Source of the DNA: Skermanella aerolata KACC 11604
GTDB lineage: Bacteria > Pseudomonadota > Alphaproteobacteria > Azospirillales > Azospirillaceae
NCBI RefSeq assembly: GCF_000936425.1
Contig: NZ_AVFK01000003.1
Coordinates: forward strand, 62,001-126,000
Length of the DNA: 64,000 nt
Direction: 5' to 3'
The notes beneath the pieces are model-generated. The model was not told where the DNA came from, ran no database searches, and worked only from the letters and a program-made list of their open reading frames with translations. The position numbers and the translations under genes were made by a program. Shown piece after piece: positions 49,613-58,751 of this stretch (within the stretch, counting starts at the first letter, position 1; each line of letters begins with the position of its first letter).

Positions 49613-51882
49613 GGCGGAAGCTCCTTCAGGTTGAGGATGAGCAGCACGCCGCCGTCTCCCTGCAACGTCGTGCCGAGATAGGCCGGAATATTCGCCAGCA
49701 GCCCGTCCATCGGGCGCAGCGCCACTTCCAGCCGGTCGCCGATCCCGTCCACCTCGAGCCCGAAGACCCCGCCGCCGGTCCGGACGACCAGCACCAGCCT
49801 GTCATCCCCGTCGCCGCGCCGCTGTCCTTGCCCCGGCTCCTCCGGCAGTTCCAGAAGACGCCCGAGCGGGTGGAGCGGAACCACCTGGTCGCGCCACGTG
49901 AAGGCCCGGCGGCCCCTGATCCGCTGGATATGGCTGTCCGGCAGCCGGATGGTTTCGGCCACGTCGTCCAGCGGAGCGCCGAACCGCCTGCCGCGGGCCG
50001 AGACCGTGACGATCCGCAGCAGCGCCAGCGTCAGCGGCAGCTCCAGGCTGATCGTCGTCCCGCGATGGCGGAGGGTCCGGATGCCGACCGAACCGCCGAT
50101 CCTTTCGATCGCCATGCGGACCGCCGACATGCCGACGCCACGGCCCGACAGGTCGGAGGTCTCTTCCATGGTCGACAGGCCGGGGGCGAAGATCAGCGCG
50201 GCAACTTCCGCGTCGGTCAGTAGGGCGAGCTGGGCCTCGTCCAGCACCCCCGCTAGCACCGCCTTCCTGCCGACCGCCGCCAGATCGATGCCGCCGCCGT
50301 CGTCGGAGATTTCCACCACCAGCCGGTCATTGGCATGGAAGGCGCGCAGGACGACGGTGGCTCGGTCCGGCTTGCCCCTGGCGCGGCGCTCCTCCGGCCG
50401 CTCGACGCCGTGGTCCAGGCTGTTGCGGATCAGATGCATCAGCGGTTCGAACAGGGCGTCGACGACTGTTTTGTCGGCGCTGGTCGCTTCCCCCTCGATC
50501 GCGAGATCGGCCGGCTTGCCCAGCCGGAGCGACAGGTCGCGGACCAGACGGGGAAATCGGTCGAAGACCTGTCCCACCGGCACGGTCCTGATCCTGACCA
50601 CGGCATCGTGCATGTCGCGGGTCAGCCGTTCGACCAGGGCATGCAGGTCCCGCAGCGGGCGGACGATCCCGGACGGATCAGCCGCTTCCGCCGTCCGTCC
50701 CGCCAGCCAGCCGAGGGTGTTCTTCGCCACGATCATCTCGCCGACCAGTGCGAACAAGCGGTCGACCCGCTGTTCCTCGACCCGAAGCGAACGGGAAGAC
50801 GCCTGCTGCGAGGACGGCTGCTGCGAGGGCAAGGATGCCGCAAGGTCCTTCCCGCTCGCCAACCTGTCGCGCATCGCCCGCTCCAGCGCCTCGGCCAGGG
50901 GCTTGGGATCGAGCCGGTCCTGTGCCAAGGCAAGGGCGGCGGCGAGGGCGTCCGCAGTGCCGCCGCGGCCTTCGTGACGAAGGGCGTTGGCAGCGGCCGC
51001 CGCCGCCGATCCCCAGCGGCCGGCGACTTCCCCCGGCGGAACGTCCGGCGTCGCGAGCAGACGCCGCTGTTCCTCAAGCACCGCGCCGACGACATCGCCG
51101 GCCCCGGCAATCGGGGAAGGCTGCGGCGAAAGCGCCGCGGGATCGATCGCGGCGATCGTCACCTGATCGGCGACGAGGCGGAACGCATGCCGGACCGCCG
51201 ACTCATCGCCCAGCACCAGCGCATCGATGTCGAGGTGACACTGGAAGGGATCGAGGGAGTCCAGCGCCGGCCACCCTTCGCGTGCCGAAATGCGCAGGGC
51301 AGCCAGTCCGGGCAGGCCGGCCAGCAGCTTCAGCGGATCGTCGCCGTTGAAGAAACAGCGCGGATCGGGCCGATAGGCGATCCTGAAGACTCCGGTCCCG
51401 GCGGGCTGTCCATGCACGGCGTCGAGCACGCTTGCGCGCTCATCCCCGGTGAAGATGTCGAGGTCGCCAGCCATCGGTGCGTCCGGCCGGGCCGTGTCGA
51501 TGCCGCCGTCGCCGTGCAGGCGGCCGATCAGTGCCGCTGCGGTGGCGTCGGCATCGGCCGGCAGCGCTTCGCTTGCCTCCAGCTCGTCCAGCCAGCGCGC
51601 GGTCTGGTCGAGGGATTCCAGCAGCGCATCGGTAAGGTCGGGTCCGGTTGCGGCGCGGCCGTCGCGGATGGCGGCCAGGATGTCTTCCGCGGCGTGCAGC
51701 ATCCGGGTCATCGGCTGGATGCCGAACACGCCGGATGAGCCCTTCAAGGTATGGAACGCCCGAAAGACCCCGACGATCAGCGCGCCGTCGTCGGGCGCCC
51801 TTTCCAGCGCCAGCAGATCCCGTGTCGCTTCCGCGATCAGGTCCCGGCTTTCCAGCAGGAATTGTTCGAGCAGCGCGTTCAT
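49609..51882 (-). CDS. cheA: CheA-type chemotaxis histidine kinase
   Basis: A 757-aa CheA. The N-terminal HPt domain carries His44 in FRAFHTLKGSSGVFG. A long variable region (~130-370) includes Ala-rich linker segments. The dimerisation P3 region reads RVEEQRVDRLFALVGEMIVAKNTLGWL; the P4 ATPase has MHLIRNSLDHGVE, EISDDGGGID and GRGVGMSAV; P5 is a CheW-like domain at the C-terminus. The order in the operon is MCP, CheW, CheB, HEAT, CheR, CheY, CheA on the minus strand. Start and stop overlap both neighbours as ATGA. Confidence 0.95.
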   Translation of the reverse strand: MNALLEQFLLESRDLIAEATRDLLALERAPDDGALIVGVFRAFHTLKGSSGVFGIQPMTRMLHAAEDILAAIRDGRAATGPDLTDALLESLDQTARWLDELEASEALPADADATAAALIGRLHGDGGIDTARPDAPMAGDLDIFTGDERASVLDAVHGQPAGTGVFRIAYRPDPRCFFNGDDPLKLLAGLPGLAALRISAREGWPALDSLDPFQCHLDIDALVLGDESAVRHAFRLVADQVTIAAIDPAALSPQPSPIAGAGDVVGAVLEEQRRLLATPDVPPGEVAGRWGSAAAAAANALRHEGRGGTADALAAALALAQDRLDPKPLAEALERAMRDRLASGKDLAASLPSQQPSSQQASSRSLRVEEQRVDRLFALVGEMIVAKNTLGWLAGRTAEAADPSGIVRPLRDLHALVERLTRDMHDAVVRIRTVPVGQVFDRFPRLVRDLSLRLGKPADLAIEGEATSADKTVVDALFEPLMHLIRNSLDHGVERPEERRARGKPDRATVVLRAFHANDRLVVEISDDGGGIDLAAVGRKAVLAGVLDEAQLALLTDAEVAALIFAPGLSTMEETSDLSGRGVGMSAVRMAIERIGGSVGIRTLRHRGTTISLELPLTLALLRIVTVSARGRRFGAPLDDVAETIRLPDSHIQRIRGRRAFTWRDQVVPLHPLGRLLELPEEPGQGQRRGDGDDRLVLVVRTGGGVFGLEVDGIGDRLEVALRPMDGLLANIPAYLGTTLQGDGGVLLILNLKELPP

Positions 51883-52271
51883 GCCGGTCTCCCCGTCAGC
51901 ACGGCGGCATGAAGCGCCAGGACTTCCGCCGCCACCGGCTTGACCAGATAGAAGTTCGCGCCGGCCGCCCGGGCCGCGGCCACGTCGTGGTTCGCCGCCT
52001 CGCTGGAAATCATCAGGGCCGGAAGCGACCCCGCCTCGCCATGCCGGCCGCGCAGGGCCCGCAGGAACGACATGCCGTCCATCTTCGGCATGTTGATGTC
52101 GACGATCACAAGGTCGAACCGGCCGGACAGCAGCTTCTCCAGCGCCTCGATCCCATTCAGCGCCTCGGCGACGTCGAACCCGGCGGCTTCCAGCGTTTCG
52201 CGGTAATAGAGGCGGATCAGGGAACCGTCGTCGACGATCAGGATTCGCGGTCGCTCCGGCCGGTCAGACAT
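51879..52271 (-). CDS. cheY: CheY-like response regulator
   Basis: A 130-aa receiver domain. I use the ATG at 52269-52271, which lies nine bases after a GGAGG site at the end of cheR; an ATG six bases earlier is too close to it. The pocket is LIVDDGSLIRL, phospho-Asp58 is in LVIVDINMPKMDG, the switch Ser is in LMISSEAAN and the Lys in LVKPVAAE. It is coupled to cheA by an ATGA overlap and is the likely main output of CheA. Confidence 0.92.
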   Translation of the reverse strand: MSDRPERPRILIVDDGSLIRLYYRETLEAAGFDVAEALNGIEALEKLLSGRFDLVIVDINMPKMDGMSFLRALRGRHGEAGSLPALMISSEAANHDVAAARAAGANFYLVKPVAAEVLALHAAVLTGRPA

Positions 52272-53145
52272 GACCATTTTCCTCCGGCTTCTGGTATACG
52301 ATGGCGTCTTCGAACCGGCAGACACGGAAGAGCGGCGATATGCGGCTCATGGATTCGGTATGGCCCAGGCAGATGAAGCCGCCCGGCGCCATGCTGTCGT
52401 ACAGGTTGCCGGCGGCGGTGCGGCGCGAGACTTCATCGAAATAGATCAGGACGTTACGGCAGAAGACCACGTCGATGTCGCGCCATTTGGCGGTATCGCC
52501 CTGATCGATCAGGTTGACCCGGCTGAACCGGATCGAGCCGCGCAGTTCGGCGTCTATCCTGTACTGCCCGTCGCCGATCGCCGTGAAGTATTTTCCGACC
52601 AGGGGACGGGGCAGGCGCATCAGCGAGCGCTCGGAGTAGATCCCGGCTTCGGCCGCCTGAAGCACCCGGCCGTCGATGTCCGAGCCGACGATCTCGATCT
52701 CCCAGGCATCGACCTCCGGCCAGTTCTCCAGCAGCCAGATCGCGATCGAGTAAGGCTCCTCCCCGGTGGAGCAGGGGACCGACCACAGCCGGATCGGCTG
52801 GCCGGGACGCTTTCGGGCGGTGATCCGGTCGAGCAGCGACGAAGTCAGGCAGCGAAGCTGGTAGTCCTCGCGGTAGAAATAGGTCTCGTTGACGGTGAAG
52901 GAGGAGATCAGGCGCTCCATCTCCGCCGGCTCCACCATCAGCCGGGCGAAATGGTCGGCGAACCCGCGCGAGCCGGCGGCCAGGATGCAGTCCGACAGCC
53001 GGCGTTCGACGTAGACCCGCTGCGACTCGGCGAACACGATGCCGGTGCGCCGGTAGAAGAAATCGCGGAACCGGCGGAATTCGGCATCGCCGATGCGGAT
53101 CTCCCCGGCGGACGCTTTTTCTCGCGGCGCATCTTCGGGGGGCAT
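52264..53145 (-). CDS. cheR: CheR methyltransferase
   Basis: A 293-aa protein-glutamate methyltransferase that adds methyl groups from S-adenosylmethionine to MCPs. I use the ATG at 53143-53145; the frame is open further upstream inside the HEAT gene. Signs are FFYRRTGIVFAESQRVYVERRL, the NETYFYRE motif, LWSVPCSTGEEPYSIAIWLLE (AdoMet site), DIVGSDID-like IVGSDIDGRVL and FCRNVLIYFDE. It lacks the C-terminal NWETF-binding beta insertion clarity needed to say which MCP it docks to. Confidence 0.95.
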   Translation of the reverse strand: MPPEDAPREKASAGEIRIGDAEFRRFRDFFYRRTGIVFAESQRVYVERRLSDCILAAGSRGFADHFARLMVEPAEMERLISSFTVNETYFYREDYQLRCLTSSLLDRITARKRPGQPIRLWSVPCSTGEEPYSIAIWLLENWPEVDAWEIEIVGSDIDGRVLQAAEAGIYSERSLMRLPRPLVGKYFTAIGDGQYRIDAELRGSIRFSRVNLIDQGDTAKWRDIDVVFCRNVLIYFDEVSRRTAAGNLYDSMAPGGFICLGHTESMSRISPLFRVCRFEDAIVYQKPEENGHV

Positions 53146-53153
53146 GCGGCGCT

Positions 53154-53747
53154 TCAGCTTGCGGTTCCCGAGATGCGCTCGACCGCGACCTTGACCGCGA
53201 AGGGCAGCATGGGCTGGGACGGGAACCGTCCGGCCAGCCGCCGGAGCGCCGGGACCGCCTCCGGCGTGCCGGACTCGGCCAGGACCTCGACGGCGGCAAG
53301 GCAGACATTCGGATCGGTCTCGCGCTCCAGCAGCCCGCACAGAAGCGCCACCGTCTCGCCGGCCGGCAGGCAGCGGACTACCTCGACCGCGAGGATGCGG
53401 ACATCGCCGTCGCCGTCGGCCAGCAGACCGGGGAGTAGCGGCCGGACGGCCGACGGCATCGCCTGCAAAGCCTCGACCGCGCCGTTGCGCAGGGCGGCAT
53501 CGTCGGACCGCAGCAGCGACGCCAGCGGCGCCGCCGCCTCGGGGATGATTTCAAGCGCCGTGAAGATCGCCTCCTGGACGGCGGCGTCGCCTTCGCGCTC
53601 CAGGGCGGTCATCAGCAGCGGCACGGCCCGGGCGTCATGCCCCAGCGAGCGGACGGCGTGCCGGCGTTCGGCCGGGTCGGCGCTGTTCAGGTCCCCCTGA
53701 CCGGAAATACCCCCGGGACCGGGCGGATCGCGGCGGATCAGCGGCAT
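53154..53747 (-). CDS. HEAT-repeat protein of chemosensory cluster
   Basis: A 197-aa alpha-helical repeat protein. About five HEAT-like units are visible, each with an AV.EAL or AV.VL core (AVQEAIFTALEIIPEAAAPLASLL, LRNGAVEALQAMPSAVRPLLPGLL, VRILAVEVVRCLPAGETVALLCGLL). Such units form protein-binding scaffolds. Its start overlaps the cheB stop by ten bases. HEAT proteins encoded between cheB and cheR are found in a few chemosensory clusters and probably serve as adaptors; the partner is unknown. Confidence 0.85.
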   Translation of the reverse strand: MPLIRRDPPGPGGISGQGDLNSADPAERRHAVRSLGHDARAVPLLMTALEREGDAAVQEAIFTALEIIPEAAAPLASLLRSDDAALRNGAVEALQAMPSAVRPLLPGLLADGDGDVRILAVEVVRCLPAGETVALLCGLLERETDPNVCLAAVEVLAESGTPEAVPALRRLAGRFPSQPMLPFAVKVAVERISGTAS

Positions 53748-54883
53748 GCCGGCGTCAGCCTCCGCGTGACCGCCTGGACGATCCGGCGGGCTATTTCCGG
53801 CAGCGGCGCCACGACGTCGGCCCCCTGACGCCTGACCAGATCGCCCGGCATTCCCCAGACGACGGCGGTTTCCTCGTCCTGGGCGATGGTGTGGCCGCCC
53901 TCCGCCCGCAGCCTCGCCAAGGCGGCGGCCCCGTCGTCGCCCATGCCGGTCAGCAGGACGCCGACCAGCCGGTCGGCCGGTACGTGGTTAAGCGTGCTCA
54001 CGACCATCCGGTCCACCGAAGGATGCCACCGGTGCGACGGCGACGCCGGCACCGGCAGCGCTATCAGGCCAAGCGGACGCCGCGCCACGATCAGGTCGGC
54101 GTCGCCCTGGGCGATGTAGACCTGTCCGGGGCGCAGCACGGTCGATTGCCGGACCTCCGACACGTTCAGGGCACAGAGCCGGTCGAGCCGCTGGGCGAAG
54201 GCGCCTGTGAAGGTCGCCGGCATGTGCTGGGCGATCAGGACAGGCCACGGCAGGTCGGCGGGCAGGGCGCTCAGGATCGCTTCCAGCGCCTGCGGTCCGC
54301 CGGTCGAAGCGCCGATCAGCAGCAGGCCGCTGTCATCCGGATGCCCCGCCTCCCGGAAGGCGGCGGGCGAGGGGAGCGGCTTCGCCCGCCGGGGTGCGAC
54401 CCCGCCGGCGAGTGCGGTAGGTCCGGCGGTTACGCCAGTCCCGCCGATCCGGTGCCGGACACGGTCGGTCAGGCGGTGAGTTGGACGCAGTTTCGCCCGC
54501 GCCGCTGTCCGGACCTTTTCGATCAGCGTCGGCCTGATCCGGTCGATGCTGAGCGAGACGGTGCCGTCCGGCTTCGGGATCACGTCTACCGCGCCCAGGT
54601 GAAGCGCCTCCAGCGTGGTTTCGGCGCCTTCCGGCGTCTGGGACGAGACGATCACGACCGGCAGCGGCGTTTCGATCATCAGCCGGCTCAGGCAGGTCAA
54701 TCCGTCCATCACCGGCATGTTGACGTCCAGCGTCATGACCTGCGGCACGAAGCTCCGGGCAAGTTCCAGCGCCTCGGCGCCGTTGCGGGCGATGCGGATG
54801 TCGAAGTCGCCTTCCGCCGTGAAGATGTCGGAAAGCAGCTTTCGCATCAGGGCGGAGTCGTCGACGATCAGCAGGCGGATCAT
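53738..54883 (-). CDS. cheB: CheB protein-glutamate methylesterase/glutaminase
   Basis: A 381-aa CheB with an N-terminal receiver (VDDSALMRKLL, phospho-Asp53 in VMTLDVNMPVMDG) and a C-terminal methylesterase. The catalytic triad reads Ser193 (LLLIGASTGGPQAL), His220 (LIAQHMPATFTGAFA) and Asp317 (LTGMGDDGAAAL). The ~85-residue linker is Arg/Pro/Ala-rich. It demethylates MCPs after phosphorylation by CheA. The ATG overlaps the triple-CheW gene stop. Confidence 0.95.
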   Translation of the reverse strand: MIRLLIVDDSALMRKLLSDIFTAEGDFDIRIARNGAEALELARSFVPQVMTLDVNMPVMDGLTCLSRLMIETPLPVVIVSSQTPEGAETTLEALHLGAVDVIPKPDGTVSLSIDRIRPTLIEKVRTAARAKLRPTHRLTDRVRHRIGGTGVTAGPTALAGGVAPRRAKPLPSPAAFREAGHPDDSGLLLIGASTGGPQALEAILSALPADLPWPVLIAQHMPATFTGAFAQRLDRLCALNVSEVRQSTVLRPGQVYIAQGDADLIVARRPLGLIALPVPASPSHRWHPSVDRMVVSTLNHVPADRLVGVLLTGMGDDGAAALARLRAEGGHTIAQDEETAVVWGMPGDLVRRQGADVVAPLPEIARRIVQAVTRRLTPACR

Positions 54884-56439
54884 GGCGCGGGGATATCCCC
54901 CGAAGCGGCCGTATCGTCCAGCGCCGCGATCTCGGCGGCCTCGCCGCGGGCAAGCAGGTGTGCGGGGTCCAGCAGCAGGATCATGCGCCCGTCAAGGGTC
55001 GCGACGCGGGATATCAGGGCGATCTGCTCGGCCGACAGGTCGGGTGCCGGCTCGATCGCTTCCTCGGGGATCTTCAGGACGCCGGTCACGGCATCGACCA
55101 TGACACCGGCGCGGGCAGCACCCAGGGCGGCCACGACGATGTGCCGGCTGCGGGCCGTTCCGGTCATCGCGAACCGCCGCCGCTGGTCGATCACCGGCAG
55201 GACGGCGCCCCGATGGTTTATGACACCCTCGATGAAAGCGGGCGCCTTCGGGACGGCGGTCAGTTGCTCCGGCACCGCCACCACCTGCTCGACACAGGAC
55301 GAAGGCAGACCGTACTCGACCGATCCGAGCCGGAAAATCACGAAGGTCGTGGTCGCGGTCGTGGTCTGGGCCGACCGCTGGACCGCGTCAGGATCGGGCA
55401 TGTCCGCTACTCCGCTCTGCTCGCCGTTCGGTTCCGTGCCCGGACCGGCGCCGCCCGCCAGCGTGCGGCGCACCGCTTCGGTCCGGAAGAGGCGGTCTGG
55501 GTCGAGGATGGAGATCAGCCGCCGCCCCTGGTCGAGCCGGCAGATCGCTTCGATCTCGCCGCTGTCCTGCCTGAACAGCGCGGGCACGGGGTCGATCCTG
55601 TCGTTCGGGACCCGCAGGATTTCCCGCGCGCGGTCAACCACCAGTCCGACCTCCAGCCCGCCGAACGCCAGCACGATGATCCTGCCCGCCGCGTCTTCGC
55701 GCCGGCCGGCCACCGATGCCCCGAGCCCCAGCAGCGACCGCAGGTCGACCAGCGGCAGCAGCCGGCCTCGTAAAGTCATGACGCCCAGGTTGTGGCCGTC
55801 GGCATGGGGCATCCTGGCGACGCCGGCCTGCCGTCGGACGATCTCGCGCACGGCGGAGACCGGGATCGCGTATTCCTCGCCGTCGGCTTCGAAGGTGACC
55901 AGAGTGCGAGTTTCCGCCGCCGCCAAATCCGCCCTGACCGGGACGGCAGCCTGTCCGGCGCCCTGCCCGGTTCGTTGTGCGCCCGCAGACAGGTGGGCCG
56001 GGCGTGCCGCCCCGGCGGCGATGCGCGGCAGCACCCGGTCCAGGTCCAGCAGCGAAACCGCCGCTTCGCCGGCTTCCTCGCCCGTCTCCCCCGGCGCCGA
56101 ACCGATCATGCCGGCGATGCGGTCGACCTGAAGCCCGATCCGCCGCCCGCCGCCCAGTACGACCACCCGCACGCCTTCGCCGGCCGCGGCCTCCGGCTGC
56201 CCTAGCGCCCGCCGCATGTCGATCAGCACGGTGACGGTGCCGCGCAGGTTCATCAGTCCTTCGACCGCCGGCGGACTGAGGGGGACCGGCAGCACCTCCG
56301 GCCGCCGGACCACCTCGACGATGTCGACGACCGGAAGGGCGGCACTGACGTCGCCGATCCGGAAGACGAGATGCTGGCTTAGCCCCGCCGGCGCGGCCGG
56401 GCCGCCAGCGGCGGCCGGGACCGTGGAAGCGGCTGCCAT
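54880..56439 (-). CDS. Triple-domain CheW scaffold protein
   Basis: About 519 aa with three consecutive CheW domains: (1) ~8-140, FRIGDVSAALPVVDIVEVVRRP, GLMNLRGTVTVLIDMRR; (2) ~178-315, FEADGEEYAIPVSAVREIVRRQ, VMTLRGRLLPLVDLRSLL; (3) ~360-495, FRLGSVEYGLPSSCVEQVVAVP, GVINHRGAVLPVIDQRRRF. I start at the ATG at 56437-56439 (GGGGA site); a GTG at 56463 is possible. Each domain can bridge MCP and CheA, so one protein could build a differently spaced array. Such multi-CheW proteins are known but uncommon. Ends overlapping cheB by ATGA. Confidence 0.92.
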   Translation of the reverse strand: MAAASTVPAAAGGPAAPAGLSQHLVFRIGDVSAALPVVDIVEVVRRPEVLPVPLSPPAVEGLMNLRGTVTVLIDMRRALGQPEAAAGEGVRVVVLGGGRRIGLQVDRIAGMIGSAPGETGEEAGEAAVSLLDLDRVLPRIAAGAARPAHLSAGAQRTGQGAGQAAVPVRADLAAAETRTLVTFEADGEEYAIPVSAVREIVRRQAGVARMPHADGHNLGVMTLRGRLLPLVDLRSLLGLGASVAGRREDAAGRIIVLAFGGLEVGLVVDRAREILRVPNDRIDPVPALFRQDSGEIEAICRLDQGRRLISILDPDRLFRTEAVRRTLAGGAGPGTEPNGEQSGVADMPDPDAVQRSAQTTTATTTFVIFRLGSVEYGLPSSCVEQVVAVPEQLTAVPKAPAFIEGVINHRGAVLPVIDQRRRFAMTGTARSRHIVVAALGAARAGVMVDAVTGVLKIPEEAIEPAPDLSAEQIALISRVATLDGRMILLLDPAHLLARGEAAEIAALDDTAASGDIPAP

Positions 56440-56470
56440 CGGCTTTCCCCGTGTCCTGGTCACTCCCCGG

Positions 56471-58411
56471 TCACTCTGCGGAGTTCTGGAGTTCGTCCGC
56501 GAGCGAGGCTATTTCCTCGATCGAGGCCGCCAGATCCTCGGCGCCGCGCGCCTGCTGCCGGGATGCCGCCGCCGCCTGCTCGGCGGCGCGGCTGGCCTGC
56601 TCCGCCGCCGTCGCGACTTGCCCGGTTCCGGCCGACGCCTGGGCCGCCGCCCGCAGAATGACGTCGGCGTCCTGGAGAAGTCCTTGGTTGCCGGTGCGGA
56701 TCTCCGCCATGTCGGCTTCTACCGCGCCGAACGTATCGATGATGTCGCGGTTCTTCCGTACTTCCAGGTCGTTGGCGGACAGAGTCACTTCCAGCTCCAT
56801 CCTGACCGCCCGCACATGGTCCTGGATCGCCAGCACCGTGTCCTTGATCCGGTCGCCGTTCTCCGCCGAGTCCCGCGCCAGATTGCGGATGTCGGCGGAA
56901 ACCAGCGCGAAGCCCCGGCCCGCGTCGCCGCTTCGCGCCGCTTCGACCGAACCGCTGATCGCCAGCATGTTGGTCTGGATCGACACCGTGTTGATGCCGT
57001 CGACGATCTTGCCGATCCGGCGCACCATCTGTTCAAGCGTCCCGATCCGTCCAAGGCTTGCATGGGTCTGGGCCACGGCCTGCTCGACCCCGTCGATCAG
57101 GGACGTGACGTTCCGCCGGCCGTCCGCGATCAGATCAGCCATGGCGGCGGACCGGTCGGCGGCGGCGCCGGTGCCGCTGCGTATCCGCTGTGCCGCCGCC
57201 TCGATCTGGCTGAGGGCGGCGCTCGACTGGCGGGTCGCGGCGGCCTGCTGTTCCGCACCCCGGCTGATCTGATCGACGGCGGTCATGATGTGGGCCGCGG
57301 CGCCGGAAAACTCCTGGACCGTGGCGGACAGCTCTTCCGACGCGGATGCCACCTGTTCGGCGCTCCGGATGAGGTCGCCGCTGTGGAGCAGTTCGTCCGC
57401 CAGTCCCGCCAATTCCTGCGCCGTCGTCTGCGCCTGTTCCAGCGCCAGGGTCTGTTCCGCCAGGCTGCGCAGCGACTCGTCGGTGGCCGCCGACTGTTCC
57501 TCGGCGGCGGCCGCGATCTGCTCGGAGCCGCGCTGGACTTCGACCGCCGCGTGCTCGGCCTCCTGCGCCGCCGCGGCGAGGCTCAGGCTGTCGCGCGCCA
57601 GATCGCCCATGCCGGTGCGGACCTGCTCGACGGTCGCGACGACCTTGGCGCTGTTGTCCACCTCGCGCAGTGCCGTCGCCGCCGTCGCCGTGATGCCGGC
57701 TGCCAGCGTCCCGACCTCGTCCTGGATGCGGGAAACCAGCTCCGCGATTTCGCGCGCACTCTTCTCCGCCGTTTCGGCAAGGGCACGGACCTCGTCGGCC
57801 ACTACAGCGAACCCGTTACCCGCCTGACCGGCCCGTGCGGCCTCGATCGCGGCGTTCAGCGCCAGCAGGTCGGTCTGGTCGGCGATATAGCTGACGGTGC
57901 GGACGACGGTGCCGATGCTGGACGCCAGCTCCTTCAACTCCTCGATCAGCGCCACCGCGGCCGTCTGCCGCTTGGCCGCCGCCGTGATCCCCGCGACCGA
58001 GGCGGTGATCTGGGCGCCGGTTTCGCTCAGGAGTACCTGAAGGGCTTCCGTCTTCTGGCGCGATGCCGCCGCCATGGTGCGCGCCCTGGCGAGCAGGGCC
58101 ACGATGTCGGTGATCGCCGCCAGCGATTCCTGTGCGGCTCCGGAGGACTCCTGCGCGCCGCTGGCGATCTCCTCCATGCCGCGCCGAAGCTCCTCGGCCG
58201 CCGAAGCTGCTTCCGTCGTGGCGGATGCCATTTCGGTGCTGGCGGCGGCAATGCGTTCCGCGATCTTCTGCTGTCGCGCGTAGGTACGGGCGCGGGTGCG
58301 TTGCGGGGCAGCGGCGGCGGGAGGCTGTACGGAAGCGGGCCGGGGGGCCGCTTTCTCCGTCTGCTCGACGGGGCGCTGGGCCGCATAGGTGGATTTTTTG
58401 ATCAGTGCCAT
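56471..58411 (-). CDS. Soluble methyl-accepting protein with two signalling tips
   Basis: A 646-aa protein, start ATG at 58409-58411. No signal peptide, membrane helix or recognisable sensor domain is present: after ~40 disordered Pro/Ala-rich residues the whole protein is coiled coil. It contains two MA-type hairpin tips: residues ~177-217 ([38 protein letters not shown]) and ~477-517 ([38 protein letters not shown]). It appears to be a tandem duplication. It probably forms a cytoplasmic array with the triple-CheW protein and CheA of this cluster, where input would come from a partner protein. Confidence 0.9.
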   Translation of the reverse strand: MALIKKSTYAAQRPVEQTEKAAPRPASVQPPAAAAPQRTRARTYARQQKIAERIAAASTEMASATTEAASAAEELRRGMEEIASGAQESSGAAQESLAAITDIVALLARARTMAAASRQKTEALQVLLSETGAQITASVAGITAAAKRQTAAVALIEELKELASSIGTVVRTVSYIADQTDLLALNAAIEAARAGQAGNGFAVVADEVRALAETAEKSAREIAELVSRIQDEVGTLAAGITATAATALREVDNSAKVVATVEQVRTGMGDLARDSLSLAAAAQEAEHAAVEVQRGSEQIAAAAEEQSAATDESLRSLAEQTLALEQAQTTAQELAGLADELLHSGDLIRSAEQVASASEELSATVQEFSGAAAHIMTAVDQISRGAEQQAAATRQSSAALSQIEAAAQRIRSGTGAAADRSAAMADLIADGRRNVTSLIDGVEQAVAQTHASLGRIGTLEQMVRRIGKIVDGINTVSIQTNMLAISGSVEAARSGDAGRGFALVSADIRNLARDSAENGDRIKDTVLAIQDHVRAVRMELEVTLSANDLEVRKNRDIIDTFGAVEADMAEIRTGNQGLLQDADVILRAAAQASAGTGQVATAAEQASRAAEQAAAASRQQARGAEDLAASIEEIASLADELQNSAE

Positions 58412-58751
58412 CTCAAAGCCCCTTAGCGGCAGACTACAGCCCGCCAACATAAAGAACTACCTAGATGCCGCAAGCGATCTTTGAGATAGCAATTGCCGTG
58501 TATTGTATTTAATTTTGGGTACCTCCGCTTTTTACTCCGGGAGGTGAAGATGTCGCGCTGGAGTGGCCCAGCATTCAGCGTTCCGGAAAATCCAATCTTC
58601 ATTACCCTTGATCTTATACCAAGGACCGAAGACATCGATCCGTTTGGACAGCGTTTGTTGGGCCACGGCCCAACCTACAGGCTCCTGCTTCGTAGGTTGG
58701 GCCGTGGCCCAACACTTGCCGACCGCCGGTCAAACTCTTCGGCCCTTGACT
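58412..58751. other. Intergenic region with REP-type palindrome pair
   Basis: About 340 bases between the MCP start and the catalase-family stop. The left part (58480-58560) is AT-rich and is the likely promoter region of the minus-strand chemosensory operon. The right part holds the palindrome pair at 58656-58714. A rightward frame from an ATG at 58550 has a good GGGAGG site but runs through the palindromes into the catalase 3' end, and I do not call it. Confidence 0.5.
58656..58714. repeat. Pair of inverted REP-like palindromes
   Basis: Two 23-bp arms, 58656-58678 and 58692-58714, are perfect inverted copies around a 13-base spacer (AGGCTCCTGCTTC). Each arm is itself palindromic: GTTGGGCC-AC-GGCCCAAC, flanked by CCTAC. 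A nested palindrome pair of this form is typical of REP/BIME elements that are spread through genomes by REP-associated tyrosine transposases. It could also end the catalase-family transcript, whose stop is 38 bases away. Confidence 0.75.
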
